Shown here piece after piece: positions 16,123 through 28,462 of a stretch of DNA of 64,000 nt (position 1 is the first letter of the stretch; the number at the start of each line of letters is the position of its first letter). The DNA lies in contig CAOYQO010000002.1 of assembly GCA_948566455.1 (NCBI GenBank), positions 145,277 to 209,276 of the forward strand, written 5' to 3'. Under the pieces are notes generated by a model. The model searched no databases and had not been told where the DNA came from. It was given only the letters and a program-made list of their open reading frames with translations. Source of the stretch: an uncultured Phocaeicola sp. (GTDB lineage: Bacteria > Bacteroidota > Bacteroidia > Bacteroidales > Bacteroidaceae). Both the position numbers and the translations under genes were made by a program.

Positions 16123-16518
16123 ATGAAAAGACTTACATTGTATATGTTTATGCTCGTACTGAGCATCGGTTACGTTTCGGCACAGGGGAAAGCTGATATT
16201 AAGTTTGATAAGACCTCACACAACTTCGGTACGTTTTCTGAAAATGATCCGATAGTAAGTTGTGTATTCACATTCACTAATGTGGGCGATGCTCCGCTGG
16301 TTATACATCAAGCCGTAGCTTCCTGCGGATGTACAGTTCCTGAATATACCCAGGAACCCGTATTGCCGGGCAAAACCGGAACCGTTAAGATTACTTACAA
16401 CGGAACAGGTAAGTATCCGGGACACTTCAAAAAATCCATCACTTTGCGCACGAATGCCAAAACAGAAATGATGCGACTCTTTGTAGAAGGAGATATGACA
16501 CCGAAAGATGCAAAATAA
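16123..16518 (+). CDS. DUF1573 periplasmic Ig-like protein
   Basis: 131 residues from ATG 16123; an upstream TTG at 16114 is ignored because the hydrophobic signal peptide starts at MKRLTLYMFMLVLSIG. After cleavage near SAQG, the mature part is one DUF1573 domain: FDKTSHNFGTFSENDP, the FTNVGDAPLVIHQAVASCGC motif with its paired cysteines, and YPGHFKKSITLRTNA. Such small beta-sandwich proteins are abundant in Bacteroidetes, in the periplasm or on the cell surface; function is unknown. It has its own -7 box and its own terminator, so it is monocistronic. Confidence 0.88.
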   Translation: MKRLTLYMFMLVLSIGYVSAQGKADIKFDKTSHNFGTFSENDPIVSCVFTFTNVGDAPLVIHQAVASCGCTVPEYTQEPVLPGKTGTVKITYNGTGKYPGHFKKSITLRTNAKTEMMRLFVEGDMTPKDAK

Positions 16519-16539
16519 GCATCTTTATATATAAGAATA

Positions 16540-16570
16540 AAGGAGAATTTTTCAATTCTCCTTTTTTTTT
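16540..16570 (+). terminator. Intrinsic terminator after the DUF1573 gene
   Basis: AAGGAGAATT (16540-16549) pairs with AATTCTCCTT (16554-16563) across a 4-nt loop, followed by a run of T to 16570. Confidence 0.85.
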
Positions 16571-16653
16571 GCTTTCTTTGAAGCTGATTTGGATAAAATA
16601 AACAATTAATTGACGGCATAATAACTATAAAACATAAAAGCAATTAAGAAACT

Positions 16654-18645
16654 ATGAAACAAGAAGAAGAGAAATTGACCGGTCTGCCGGAAAATGCATT
16701 CCGTGAATTGAAACCGGGCGAGGTCTACAACCCGTTAATGAGCCCTGACAAGAAGTACCCGGAAGTTAACCTCTGGTCTGTATTATGGGGTATCGCCATG
16801 GCTATCCTCTTTTCGGCTGCGGCAGCCTATCTGGGATTAAAAGTAGGACAAGTGTTTGAAGCAGCCATTCCTATTGCAATTATTGCCGTAGGCGTATCAG
16901 GCGCTGCCAAACGTAAGAATGCGTTAGGAGAAAATGTCATTATCCAATCCATCGGTGCCAGTTCCGGCGTTATTGTGGCAGGTGCCATTTTTACCCTGCC
17001 CGCCTTATACATTCTACAAGAAACTTATCCGGAAGAAATCACGGTTACTTTTACTCAGGTATTCATCAGTTCATTGCTGGGAGGCGTATTGGGTATTCTC
17101 TTCCTCATCCCGTTCCGCAAATACTTTGTCTGCGATATGCATGGCAAGTATCCTTTCCCCGAAGCAACAGCTACCACACAGGTACTGGTATCGGGCGAAA
17201 AAGGCGGAAGTCAGGCAAAACCGTTATTGCTGGCCGGCATTATCGGAGGTCTGTACGACTTCATCGTTGCTACATTCGGCTGGTGGAACGAAAACTTCAC
17301 CACACGTGTATGCGGCTTTGGTGAGATGCTGGCCGATAAAGCAAAACTGGTATTCAAAGTGAATACAGGTGCGGCCGTACTCGGTTTGGGCTATATTGTG
17401 GGACTAAAATATGCTTCTATCATTTGTGCCGGTTCACTGGCTGTATGGTGGATTATCATTCCGGGAATGTCCATGATCTGGGGCGACAGCGTGCTGAACC
17501 AGTGGAATCCGTCAATTGTGGCTACCGTAGGCAGCATGGCTCCCGAAGAAATTTTTAATTATTATGCCAAGAGCATCGGTATCGGCGGTATTGCTATGGC
17601 AGGTATCATCGGTATCATCAAGTCATGGGGTATCATCAAAAGTGCCGTAGGACTGGCAGCTAAGGAGATGGGTGGAAAATCCAATGTAGAAGCCAGCATG
17701 AAGCGCACTCAACGTGATATTTCGATGAAGATTATCGCTATCGGTTCTATTATAACACTGTTGCTGGTATTCTTATTCTTCTACTTCGATGTGATGCAAG
17801 GCAGTTTGCTGCATACTGTGGTAGCTATTCTGCTGGTGGCAGGTATCGCTTTCCTGTTTACGACTGTGGCTGCCAATGCCATTGCAATCGTAGGTACGAA
17901 TCCGGTTTCCGGCATGACGCTGATGACATTGATTCTGGCATCGGTAGTGATGGTATCTGTTGGTTTGAAAGGTCCTGAAGGAATGGTAGCTGCATTGGTA
18001 ATGGGTGGCGTTGTGTGTACGGCACTATCTATGGCAGGTGGGTTCATTACTGACTTGAAAATCGGTTATTGGTTGGGTAGTACACCCGCCAAACAGGAAG
18101 CCTGGAAGTTCCTCGGAACGATTGTTTCAGCTGCAACCGTAGGTGGTGTAATGATTATCCTGAATAAGACATACGGATTTACCAGCGGACAACTGGCTGC
18201 TCCACAAGCTAATGCGATGGCGGCAGTTATTGAACCGTTAATGAATGGCGTGGGTGCTCCCTGGTTGCTTTACGGCATTGGTGCAGTACTTGCTATCGTA
18301 CTGAATGCATTCAAAATTCCCGCACTGGCATTTGCATTGGGTATGTTCATTCCATTACAACTGAACATTCCTCTCGTTGTGGGTGGTGCTGTGAACTGGT
18401 ACGTAACCAGCCGTAGCAAGGATGCTGCTCTCAATGCAGAACGTGGCGAAAAAGGTACGTTGCTGGCATCCGGTTTCATTGCCGGTGGTGCACTTATGGG
18501 CGTAGTCAGTGCAGCAATGCGTTTCGGAGGTATCAACCTGGTGAATGATGCCTGGGTAAACAATACGTGGTCAGAAGTACTGGCATTGGGTGCTTATGCA
18601 TTGCTGATAATTTACTTTATCAAGGCTTCGATGAAAACCAAATAA
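16654..18645 (+). CDS. OPT-family oligopeptide/metal-chelate transporter
   Basis: A 663-residue membrane protein of about 15 or more helices. Family marks are the N-terminal PEVNLWSVLWGIAMAILFSAAAAYLGLK segment (read in parts), the RKYFVCDMHGKYPFPEATATTQVL region and the later NPVSGMTLM segment. These match the bacterial OPT family (COG1297). OPT proteins are proton-coupled importers of small peptides or metal chelates; the cargo here is unknown. The esterase gene starts only 10 bp downstream, followed by the beta-galactosidase at 15 bp, so the three genes probably form one operon, although only the latter two look like glycan enzymes. Confidence 0.88.
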   Translation: MKQEEEKLTGLPENAFRELKPGEVYNPLMSPDKKYPEVNLWSVLWGIAMAILFSAAAAYLGLKVGQVFEAAIPIAIIAVGVSGAAKRKNALGENVIIQSIGASSGVIVAGAIFTLPALYILQETYPEEITVTFTQVFISSLLGGVLGILFLIPFRKYFVCDMHGKYPFPEATATTQVLVSGEKGGSQAKPLLLAGIIGGLYDFIVATFGWWNENFTTRVCGFGEMLADKAKLVFKVNTGAAVLGLGYIVGLKYASIICAGSLAVWWIIIPGMSMIWGDSVLNQWNPSIVATVGSMAPEEIFNYYAKSIGIGGIAMAGIIGIIKSWGIIKSAVGLAAKEMGGKSNVEASMKRTQRDISMKIIAIGSIITLLLVFLFFYFDVMQGSLLHTVVAILLVAGIAFLFTTVAANAIAIVGTNPVSGMTLMTLILASVVMVSVGLKGPEGMVAALVMGGVVCTALSMAGGFITDLKIGYWLGSTPAKQEAWKFLGTIVSAATVGGVMIILNKTYGFTSGQLAAPQANAMAAVIEPLMNGVGAPWLLYGIGAVLAIVLNAFKIPALAFALGMFIPLQLNIPLVVGGAVNWYVTSRSKDAALNAERGEKGTLLASGFIAGGALMGVVSAAMRFGGINLVNDAWVNNTWSEVLALGAYALLIIYFIKASMKTK

Positions 18646-18655
18646 TAGAAATACA

Positions 18656-19525
18656 ATGAGAACAATTTTATTTATCACAGCATTGTTTATGTCAACTCTG
18701 CTATCTGCTCAGAAGCCCGTTGAGATACCCTTGTGGCCCAACGGTGCTCCTAATACGAATGGCCTGACAGGAGATCAGGAAGATTTGAACGGCGGCCGTG
18801 TGGCCAATGTCGTTAATCCGACCATCACGGTTTATCGTCCGGCAAAGCCGAACGGTATGACTATCTTGATGTGTCCGGGCGGCGGATATGCCCGCCTGGC
18901 AATGAATCACGAAGGCCATGACATGGCATCTTGGTTCAACACACAGGGAATCACGTATGCTGTTCTGAAATATCGTATGCCGAACGGGAACCGCGAAGTG
19001 CCCCTCTCAGATGCAGAACAGGCCATCCGCATTATTCGTCAACATGCCAAAGAATGGGGTATCAATCCGAATCAGGTAGGCGTTATGGGTGCATCGGCAG
19101 GAGGACACCTGGCTGCTTCTCTCTCTACACTTTACAGTAGTGATGAAACGCGTCCGGACTTTCAGATATTACTTTATCCGGTAATCTCGATGGTACCGGG
19201 CATTACTCATGGAGGTTCGCGCAAGAACCTTCTTGGTGATAACCCGACCAAGGAACTGGAAGACGCGTATTCTCTGGAACGTCGTGTATCTCCCCGCTCT
19301 CCACAAGCTTTCATCGTACTTTCTGCTGATGATGGCGCTGTGCCGCCCATGAATAGTATCGGCTACTTCCTTGCTCTCAACCAACAGAAAGTTCCCGTAT
19401 CCATGCACATCTACCCCATTGGCGGACATGGCTGGGGCTTCCGTGATAACTTCACTTACAAACGCCAGTGGACAGAAGAACTGGAGAAGTGGTTGCGTGA
19501 CGGGGTGAAATTCGAGAAAAAATAA
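18656..19525 (+). CDS. Secreted alpha/beta-hydrolase, acetyl-esterase type
   Basis: 289 residues with a signal peptide (MRTILFITALFMSTLLSAQ). The alpha/beta-hydrolase core has an oxyanion motif CPGGGYARLA, nucleophile elbow GASAGG with Ser147, probable acid Asp225 or Asp226 (SADDG), and His258 (GGHGWGF). The family (BD-FAE/esterase-lipase) includes xylan and pectin acetylesterases of Bacteroides. Its place between the OPT gene and a GH2 beta-galactosidase suggests it removes acetyl groups from a plant or mucin glycan so that the next enzyme can act. The exact substrate is not shown by the sequence. Confidence 0.85.
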   Translation: MRTILFITALFMSTLLSAQKPVEIPLWPNGAPNTNGLTGDQEDLNGGRVANVVNPTITVYRPAKPNGMTILMCPGGGYARLAMNHEGHDMASWFNTQGITYAVLKYRMPNGNREVPLSDAEQAIRIIRQHAKEWGINPNQVGVMGASAGGHLAASLSTLYSSDETRPDFQILLYPVISMVPGITHGGSRKNLLGDNPTKELEDAYSLERRVSPRSPQAFIVLSADDGAVPPMNSIGYFLALNQQKVPVSMHIYPIGGHGWGFRDNFTYKRQWTEELEKWLRDGVKFEKK

Positions 19526-22756
<3,231 letters not shown>

Positions 22757-22785
22757 ATTTAATCTGTCCAAATTAAGGATTTATG

Positions 22786-22817
22786 AAAAGGATGTCGTAC
22801 TTTTGCGACATCCTTTT
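22786..22817 (+). terminator. Intrinsic terminator after the GH2 gene
   Basis: A 12-bp stem, AAAAGGATGTCG (22786-22797) with CGACATCCTTTT (22806-22817), loop of 8 nt, with trailing T residues. It closes the OPT-esterase-GH2 operon. Confidence 0.85.
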
Positions 22818-22844
22818 TTATTTATATTAATAAACGAAAGAACA

Positions 22845-23630
22845 ATGAAAACAATGATTACCCTCCTGTTCAGTGCGCTTTGTGTAGCTACTGTCAGTGC
22901 TCAGACAGATGAAAAAGACAACGCCATGCTGAACAATGGAATAAATTTTCTGGATATTCCTTACGTAGCACACACGTTGGAAGTTACTGATGGTGAAGAA
23001 GAACTTATCATCAATTGTGATGAAGTAGATTGCACCACCTTTGTAGAATATACTCTTGCTATGGCCCTCTCTCCTACCGAAGACGGGCAGATAGCCGAAG
23101 GCGATTTTGCCGATAAGCTCCAGATGATTCGCTATCGCGACGGAAAGATAAACGGTTATACTTCCCGCCTGCACTACATTGCAGACTGGGTAAACAATGG
23201 TGTTCGTAACGGTTTCCTGGAAGATGTAACAACAGCTAACAGTCCATATATACAGCAAGTTTCTCTTTCCTACATGTCTTCTCATCCCAAGCTATACAAG
23301 CAGCTAAGTAACTCTCCGGAAAACGTAGCAAAGATGAAAGAAATAGAAAAGTCATTGAATGGTCAGGAATTCCATTATGTTCCCAAAGATAAACTACCAT
23401 TCGCCGGTCTGCCTTGGATAAAGAATGGTGACATCATTGCTATTACTACAAATACTCCGGGACTGGATGTAGCCCATATGGGTATTGCTTTCTATGTAAA
23501 CGGCAAACTGAGTCTGCTGCACGCTTCTTCTAAAGAGAAGAAAGTAGTTATTTCTAAAGTGACTTTGGGACAGATGCTGAAGAAAAATAAAAATTGGACG
23601 GGAGTCAGAGTGCTAAGAATGAAAAAATAA
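22845..23630 (+). CDS. DUF1460 protein, NlpC/P60-like hydrolase fold, exported
   Basis: 261 residues from ATG 22845; the open frame extends upstream into the terminator, so the later ATG before the signal peptide MKTMITLLFSALCVATVSAQ is chosen. The mature part carries VDCTTFVEYTLAM with Cys63 as likely nucleophile and DVAHMGIAF with the likely catalytic His, the pattern of DUF1460 proteins related to cell-wall peptidases/amidases. A role in peptidoglycan or peptide turnover in the periplasm is inferred from the family; the substrate is not known. No promoter was identified in the 27 bp between the terminator and the start. Confidence 0.8.
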   Translation: MKTMITLLFSALCVATVSAQTDEKDNAMLNNGINFLDIPYVAHTLEVTDGEEELIINCDEVDCTTFVEYTLAMALSPTEDGQIAEGDFADKLQMIRYRDGKINGYTSRLHYIADWVNNGVRNGFLEDVTTANSPYIQQVSLSYMSSHPKLYKQLSNSPENVAKMKEIEKSLNGQEFHYVPKDKLPFAGLPWIKNGDIIAITTNTPGLDVAHMGIAFYVNGKLSLLHASSKEKKVVISKVTLGQMLKKNKNWTGVRVLRMKK

Positions 23631-23711
23631 ACTTTAGATATTTATTATCAAAATAAATACGGAAACTGCCATTAATGGAGATTCTGTGTAAACAATAAGC
23701 ACTTTTCAATC

Positions 23712-23817
23712 AAAAAGCGTGACCTTTCATCAAAAAGGGTGTAGCCTTAACCACAAAAGGGCTACACCATAAGAGTAAAAGGGTGTAGCCATCCAAACTA
23801 AAAGGCTACCCCCTTTT
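23712..23817. repeat. Intergenic array of 22-bp units with AAAAGGG cores
   Basis: AAAAAGCGTGACC (23712), AAAAAGGGTGTAGCC (23732), AAAAGGGCTACACC (23755), AAAAGGGTGTAGCC (23777) and AAAAGGCTACCCC (23800). The GGG of the middle copies falls at 23737, 23759 and 23781, exactly 22 bp apart. GGTGTAGCC and GGCTACACC alternate, so neighbouring units can pair as stems. Confidence 0.8.
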
Positions 23818-23945
23818 AAAATGTCCTACAGATAGTTGTAGCCCATATTTTAAACGCTAAAAGAAAAAAAACATCTACTTTTTTGCCTTCACCCATATAA
23901 AAGATGTAATCATATTTATAGGATTTATGGTTAATTAAAAAAATA
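23818..23945. other. AT-rich spacer between the repeat array and the PspC terminator
   Basis: Contains one more isolated GTTGTAGCCC echo near 23835 of the array core. Otherwise I see nothing in it: no open frame, promoter or RNA structure. Confidence 0.5.
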
Positions 23946-23977
23946 GCTTGGAGATATCTTTGATAACATCTCCAAGC
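23946..23977 (-). terminator. Terminator of the padR-pspC operon
   Basis: GCTTGGAGAT (23946-23955) pairs with ATCTCCAAGC (23968-23977). Read on the minus strand, the stem is followed by TATTTTTTTAA. Confidence 0.8.
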
Positions 23978-24003
23978 CCCCAGAAAAACTTAATAACAAC
24001 TTG

Positions 24004-25125
24004 TTACCCTCGCATCAGCAATTCCGGGAATGTAAATCCTTGCATGGTATAGCAGATAAAGAAGATGGTAGCACTAACAATCCACAGAATAAGCAATGTC
24101 CACTTCAACCCGGAAACCATAGGTTGCCAATTGAACACCGGACGGAAGATTGCGAAAACAAGGCTAACCAGAGGAATACCTACTACGAGGATACCTGCAA
24201 TATATAGTACGATGGCTGACAAAGGAGATGTAGGCAATACAAAATCAATATCCGGAAACCAGGACATCAACGCTGCACCACCCCCAATAGCAACTGCAAT
24301 AGCGGCAATGAGCAAAGCTACAAATACAATACCGAAAACAAACAGTACCGGACTGCAAATGATAGCCACAATAACCAGACAAATCTTCAGGAACCAACCG
24401 ACAATCATTAATAATGTATCACCAGTCCTTTGCATAAAAGTACGAGGTTTATCAGACTTCATATAATCGTTTACATTATTGGTAACTCTCTCAAAACCAT
24501 CAGTCACAGTCTTTCCTATGTTCTCTACCGTAACAGCTTCACCACGCATGTTCAACTTCTCAGCTGCTGTACGAGCTTCGGGAATCACTATCCAGCAAAT
24601 GATATAGAGAGGAAGTAAAAACTTGAAACCAAAGATTGCACAAAGAACAAAAATCAAACGGAACCAAGTAGAATCCCAACCTAAATAAACACTAAGTCCC
24701 CCTATCACGCCACCCAGCATTTTATCGTCCGGATTGCGATACAAACGGCGACGGGTTGAAGTATAAGAAGAATTATTATCACCATTCCAGGAACCGGAAC
24801 CATAACTTTCACCGGAGGCACCCTTCGTATTTCCGGAACCGGAAGCAGCATTCTCCTCAGTCCCTGTTTCCATCTCTTCAGGTTTCCCCATACGATTGAT
24901 TACTTCTTCTACATCAGTTATAGTGATAACCTGAGAGCCAGCAGTCAGCTTCTCTAAAAAAAGTTCAGAGATGCGGAGTTCGATGTCATTTACAATCTCG
25001 TCAGCACCGGCTTGTCTTCTAAAGTGCAGTTTCAGATTGCATAGATAGTTATCCAAAAGGCGATAGGCGTCTTCATCAATGTGGAAAACAGTTCCGCCCA
25101 AATTTACTGTTAATGTCTTTTTCAT
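24004..25125 (-). CDS. PspC-domain membrane protein
   Basis: 373 residues. The N-terminal ~90 residues are soluble and helical (NLGGTVFHIDEDAYRLLDNY, then ITDVEEVINRMGKPEEME), a pattern common ahead of PspC in Bacteroidetes. A Ser/Gly-rich linker follows (about residues 92-122). The PspC domain comes next (RLYRNPDDKMLGGVIGGLSV, then helices ending CWIVIPEA), and then several more hydrophobic segments. PspC proteins sense or signal envelope stress. It is encoded 52 bp behind a PadR repressor on the same strand, an arrangement seen widely in Bacteroidetes. The partner that responds is not visible. Confidence 0.88.
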   Translation of the reverse strand: MKKTLTVNLGGTVFHIDEDAYRLLDNYLCNLKLHFRRQAGADEIVNDIELRISELFLEKLTAGSQVITITDVEEVINRMGKPEEMETGTEENAASGSGNTKGASGESYGSGSWNGDNNSSYTSTRRRLYRNPDDKMLGGVIGGLSVYLGWDSTWFRLIFVLCAIFGFKFLLPLYIICWIVIPEARTAAEKLNMRGEAVTVENIGKTVTDGFERVTNNVNDYMKSDKPRTFMQRTGDTLLMIVGWFLKICLVIVAIICSPVLFVFGIVFVALLIAAIAVAIGGGAALMSWFPDIDFVLPTSPLSAIVLYIAGILVVGIPLVSLVFAIFRPVFNWQPMVSGLKWTLLILWIVSATIFFICYTMQGFTFPELLMRG

Positions 25126-25177
25126 TGCTATTTGTTTTTAAAATTTATACTGATACGAGGTTTTTAATATCCTGAAT

Positions 25178-25504
25178 CTAATAGTTGGCTATATGATTCA
25201 CTGTTTCATTCAACTCACGCCAAGAGACTTCCAACTCTCCAAGAAAAACTTCCCCTTTCGGAGTGAGCTTGTAATATTTACGTGGTGGTCCTTGTGTGGA
25301 CTCTATCCATTCGTAACTTAATAGATCGTCATTCTTCAGACGAGTGAGCAGCGGGTAAAGCGTTCCTTCCACTACGATCAGCTTGGCTTCCTTTAGTTTC
25401 TGGATGATATCCGAAGCGTAGGCCGGTTCTTTGTGAAGCAGTAGCATGATGCAATACTCTAACATGCCCTTACGCATTTGCGACTTTACATTATTTACGT
25501 CCAT
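25178..25504 (-). CDS. PadR-family transcriptional regulator
   Basis: 108 residues forming one winged helix: QMRKGMLEYCIMLLLHKEPAYASDI, then the EGTLYPLLTRLKND recognition helix, the PPRKYYKLTP wing and a short C-terminal dimerisation helix. It precedes the PspC gene and probably represses this operon autogenously. A -7 box (TATCTTTG on the minus strand) lies at 25545-25552. Candidate operator elements are AGTAC repeats near 25610-25630, but the PadR consensus ATGT-N8-ACAT is not clear there. Confidence 0.88.
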   Translation of the reverse strand: MDVNNVKSQMRKGMLEYCIMLLLHKEPAYASDIIQKLKEAKLIVVEGTLYPLLTRLKNDDLLSYEWIESTQGPPRKYYKLTPKGEVFLGELEVSWRELNETVNHIANY

Positions 25505-25544
25505 CTCTTATTGGTTTACGATTCGACAATTTTCTATTTTACAG

Positions 25545-25552
25545 CAAAGATA
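25545..25552 (-). promoter_or_regulatory. -7 box of the padR-pspC operon
   Basis: TATCTTTG on the minus strand (CAAAGATA on plus), 41 bp before the PadR start. No matching -33 element at 19-20 bp is seen. Confidence 0.55.
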
Positions 25553-25716
25553 GCAACTGATTGAAATAGAGCTTTTCTTTGTATGACACAAATATATGCA
25601 TTATCTTAGTACTATGCAATACAAAGTACCTTGTATTTTGTTTAATTAACACTCTTCTCTATTCACACCTTATTAATAAAGCACCAAGGGAGAGAATAAC
25701 ATATAAGAGAAAAATG

Positions 25717-25724
25717 TATCTTTG
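25717..25724 (+). promoter_or_regulatory. -7 box of the GNAT gene
   Basis: TATCTTTG at 25717-25724, 27 bp before ATG 25751. No -33 element at the usual distance. Confidence 0.6.
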
Positions 25725-25750
25725 CGGAAAAGATATAAATACAACGAACT

Positions 25751-26251
25751 ATGTTAATTATCAGAAAAGCAACTACAGCCGATTGTGAGCTGATTCATAA
25801 ACTTGCATGGCAGATATTTCCGGAGACTTACAAGGACATACTTTCACCGGAGCAAAACGATTACATGATGGAATGGATGTACTCCATAGAGAACATCCGC
25901 AAGCAAATGGAAGAAGAAGGACATGTATATTTCATTGGATACAAGAACAAAGAAGTGTGTGGTTATGTATCTGTGCAACAACAAGGTGAAGATCTATTTC
26001 ACTTACAGAAAATATATGTACTCCCCTCCTTTCAAGGATCACATTGCGGTAGCTTCTTATTTCATGAAGCCGTCAAATATATCAAGGAAGTACATCCTGG
26101 TCCATGCCTAATGGAGTTGAATGTGAACCGTAACAATAAAGCGCTGAATTTCTATGAACGTATGGGAATGAAGAAATTGAGGGAAGGGGATTTTCCGATA
26201 GGAAACGGATATTATATGAATGACTTTATAATGGGGCTTGAGATTCAATGA
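25751..26251 (+). CDS. GNAT-family N-acetyltransferase
   Basis: 166 residues: LIIRKATTADCELIHKLAWQ start, the beta4 strand LQKIYVLPSFQGSHCG leading to the acetyl-CoA pyrophosphate loop (Q/RxxGxG-like, here QGSHCGS), and the NVNRNNKALNFYERMGM motif typical of RimI/spermidine-type GNATs. It transfers an acetyl group from acetyl-CoA to an amine; the acceptor cannot be read. It has its own -7 box and a strong shared terminator downstream, so it is monocistronic. Confidence 0.87.
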   Translation: MLIIRKATTADCELIHKLAWQIFPETYKDILSPEQNDYMMEWMYSIENIRKQMEEEGHVYFIGYKNKEVCGYVSVQQQGEDLFHLQKIYVLPSFQGSHCGSFLFHEAVKYIKEVHPGPCLMELNVNRNNKALNFYERMGMKKLREGDFPIGNGYYMNDFIMGLEIQ

Positions 26252-26260
26252 AAGAATGAA

Positions 26261-26313
26261 AAAATTAAAGGCTGCGCAAGGTTCTCTTTTGAACTGCGCA
26301 GCCTTTAATTTTT
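26261..26313. terminator. Bidirectional terminator between GNAT and POT genes
   Basis: An 18-bp perfect stem pairs 26261-26278 with 26295-26312 (core GGCTGCGCA). GTTC/GAAC inside extends it further. A-rich and T-rich ends on both sides let it terminate both converging transcripts. Confidence 0.88.
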
Positions 26314-26322
26314 AATTTCTAA

Positions 26323-27885
26323 TTATTCCGTTACTCGTTCTAACCATTTTACCATGCCAAACATAACGCCCATTGACACAAGACAAATAACAAAGAACAC
26401 AGTCCAGCACTGCCAGATAGGAATCTTATTATACATCATAGGACCAAGGAATAAGAAGAGATTTCCTATTGCTGTTGCACCCAACCACAAGCCTTGACAC
26501 AAGCCCTGAATATGTTTGGGAGCTACCTTAGAAACAAATGAAAGCCCCAATGGTGAAATGAAAAGTTCAGCTACAGTCAGGAAGAAATAAACCACTATCA
26601 ATACCCATGGTCCGGCTTTCAACCCAGCTTTGGCAGAATCCGCCATTGCCTTAAATTCAGTACCTGACGGGTAACCTTGCATTGCCGAATAAATGGTAAG
26701 GAATAAGAATGCAAGTCCTGCAATCCCCATACCGATGGCAATCTTCTTAGGAGTAGAGATTTGCTGACCACGACGAGCCAATGTACCAAAGAAGAGCATG
26801 ATGAGCGGAGTAAGTACTATCACAAAGAACGGATTCACAGCTTGCCAAATTTCGGGTGCAATACTATCGGTTACTACGAAGTCGCGGGCAAAAAGTGAAA
26901 GCGACTGTCCATTCTGGTGGAATGAGAACCAGAAGAAAATCACGATACCTAATACTGCAAACAGTGCATATAAACGTTGCTTTATCTCTTTTGCCATAGC
27001 TGCTTTCTCGGCAGGTGTATAAGTCACCGATTCCTGTTTTTCCTTCTTGCCCGGTGTAGGGAATACCTTCCGACAAGCAATGAAAATAAAGAGAGAAATA
27101 AGCATAGCTACTACCGAAGCTATGAATGAATAGTGGATACCTGTATTGAATACGTCAAGATATTGGGTACAGAAAACACTCAAATCACTTGTTACCGTAC
27201 CTCCTACTTTGACAACCAGTTCATTCAGATTAGAGAGATTATCAGAAGCCATATTGCCACCTTCCTTAATATATTGATGGCACAATGCAGGCAGATCAGC
27301 ATTATACATCATGCTATGAACCTTCAGCCACCATTCTCTAAGCAAGGGAGCAACAAAAGGCGCAATCAACCCACCAATATTGATAAATACATAGAATATC
27401 TGAAAGCCGGAATCACGACGGCTCTTAGCCAGCTTCAAGGCTTCAGGTCCTTTTTTCTCAGCTTCTTTCTCAAGGTTGTCGTACATCTGGCCTACGATAG
27501 CCTGTAAGTTTCCTTTAAAAAGTCCGTTACCGAAAGCAATGAAAAACAAAGAGACACAAGTCAAAGGAAGCAACCAACCAATATTTTCAGCAGTGGACAG
27601 TACAGGAATAGATAGAATGACATAACCCAATGACATCACTATCAATCCTGACATGATTGTTCCTTTATAGTTTTGCGTCCTATCGGCAATAATACCGCCT
27701 ACCAAACTCAGTACATAGATACCACAATAAAAGACTGAGTAGATAATGGAACTGGTTTCGTCACTCAGGCCGAATTTGGAGCAGAGGAACAGTACCAGTA
27801 CGGCATTCATGATGTAGTAGCCGAACCTTTCGCCCATATTGGAGATAGCAGCTGCCAACAGACCTTTAGGATGATTCTTGAACAT
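26323..27885 (-). CDS. POT/PTR-family proton-coupled peptide transporter
   Basis: 520 residues, 12-14 helices. The N-terminus has ERFGYYIMNAVLVLFL, the ExxERFxYY proton-coupling motif of peptide transporters, followed by SLVGGIIADRTQ and FIAFGNGLFKGNLQA. A long periplasm- or cytosol-facing insert (about residues 185-245) separates the two halves. Imports di- and tripeptides. A weak -7 box (TATATTTG on minus) lies at 27937-27944. The next gene upstream (YbaK) is 94 bp away, so separate transcription is likely. Confidence 0.9.
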   Translation of the reverse strand: MFKNHPKGLLAAAISNMGERFGYYIMNAVLVLFLCSKFGLSDETSSIIYSVFYCGIYVLSLVGGIIADRTQNYKGTIMSGLIVMSLGYVILSIPVLSTAENIGWLLPLTCVSLFFIAFGNGLFKGNLQAIVGQMYDNLEKEAEKKGPEALKLAKSRRDSGFQIFYVFINIGGLIAPFVAPLLREWWLKVHSMMYNADLPALCHQYIKEGGNMASDNLSNLNELVVKVGGTVTSDLSVFCTQYLDVFNTGIHYSFIASVVAMLISLFIFIACRKVFPTPGKKEKQESVTYTPAEKAAMAKEIKQRLYALFAVLGIVIFFWFSFHQNGQSLSLFARDFVVTDSIAPEIWQAVNPFFVIVLTPLIMLFFGTLARRGQQISTPKKIAIGMGIAGLAFLFLTIYSAMQGYPSGTEFKAMADSAKAGLKAGPWVLIVVYFFLTVAELFISPLGLSFVSKVAPKHIQGLCQGLWLGATAIGNLFLFLGPMMYNKIPIWQCWTVFFVICLVSMGVMFGMVKWLERVTE

Positions 27886-27979
27886 AGATATAAGTTTTTT
27901 AAATTAGTAATTAGATTGATTTTCGTTTATTAAATGCAAATATATACATTTTGCTGAAATAACCTGTAAAAAAGTGAAA

Positions 27980-28459
27980 TTAGTCATGAAAAAGGATGCA
28001 AACTTCAGCATGAACCTCCTTAATTAAATCATTTGGATCAAGTTTAAGTTGCAGGCCACGCTGACCCGCACTTATGTAGATATAAGGATAATTGAGACAA
28101 GATTCATGAATGTATGTAGGGAAAGGTTTCTTCATACCGATAGGAGTACATCCACCACGAATATATCCCGTCAAAGGAAGTAATTCTTTCATCGGAATAA
28201 GATCACACTTCTTATTACCGGAAGCTTTAGCCGCCAATTTTAAATCTACCTCATGCTCACCGGGGATGACACATACGAAATAGCCATTCTTATCGCCATG
28301 CAGGACAAGGGTTTTGAATACCTGTTCGATATTCTCCCCCAAACTATCAGCCACATGAATAGCGCTTAAATCGTTTTCATCCACCTCATAGGGAATGAGT
28401 TCGTATGGTATTTTGGCTTTATCCAAAAGCCTCGCCGCATTCGTCTTATTGATTTTCAT
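27980..28459 (-). CDS. ybaK: YbaK/EbsC-type Cys-tRNA(Pro) or Cys-tRNA(Cys) deacylase
   Basis: 159 residues, the size of E. coli YbaK. Visible: DENDLSAIHVADSLG, the QVFKTLVLHGD segment with the conserved Lys, and GYIRGGCTPIGMKK, the hallmark GxRGGxSPIG loop. It clears cysteine mischarged on tRNA(Pro) by ProRS, acting in trans in the cytoplasm. It starts 3 bp after uvrA, so both lie on one message. Confidence 0.92.
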   Translation of the reverse strand: MKINKTNAARLLDKAKIPYELIPYEVDENDLSAIHVADSLGENIEQVFKTLVLHGDKNGYFVCVIPGEHEVDLKLAAKASGNKKCDLIPMKELLPLTGYIRGGCTPIGMKKPFPTYIHESCLNYPYIYISAGQRGLQLKLDPNDLIKEVHAEVCILFHD

Positions 28460-28462
28460 AAT

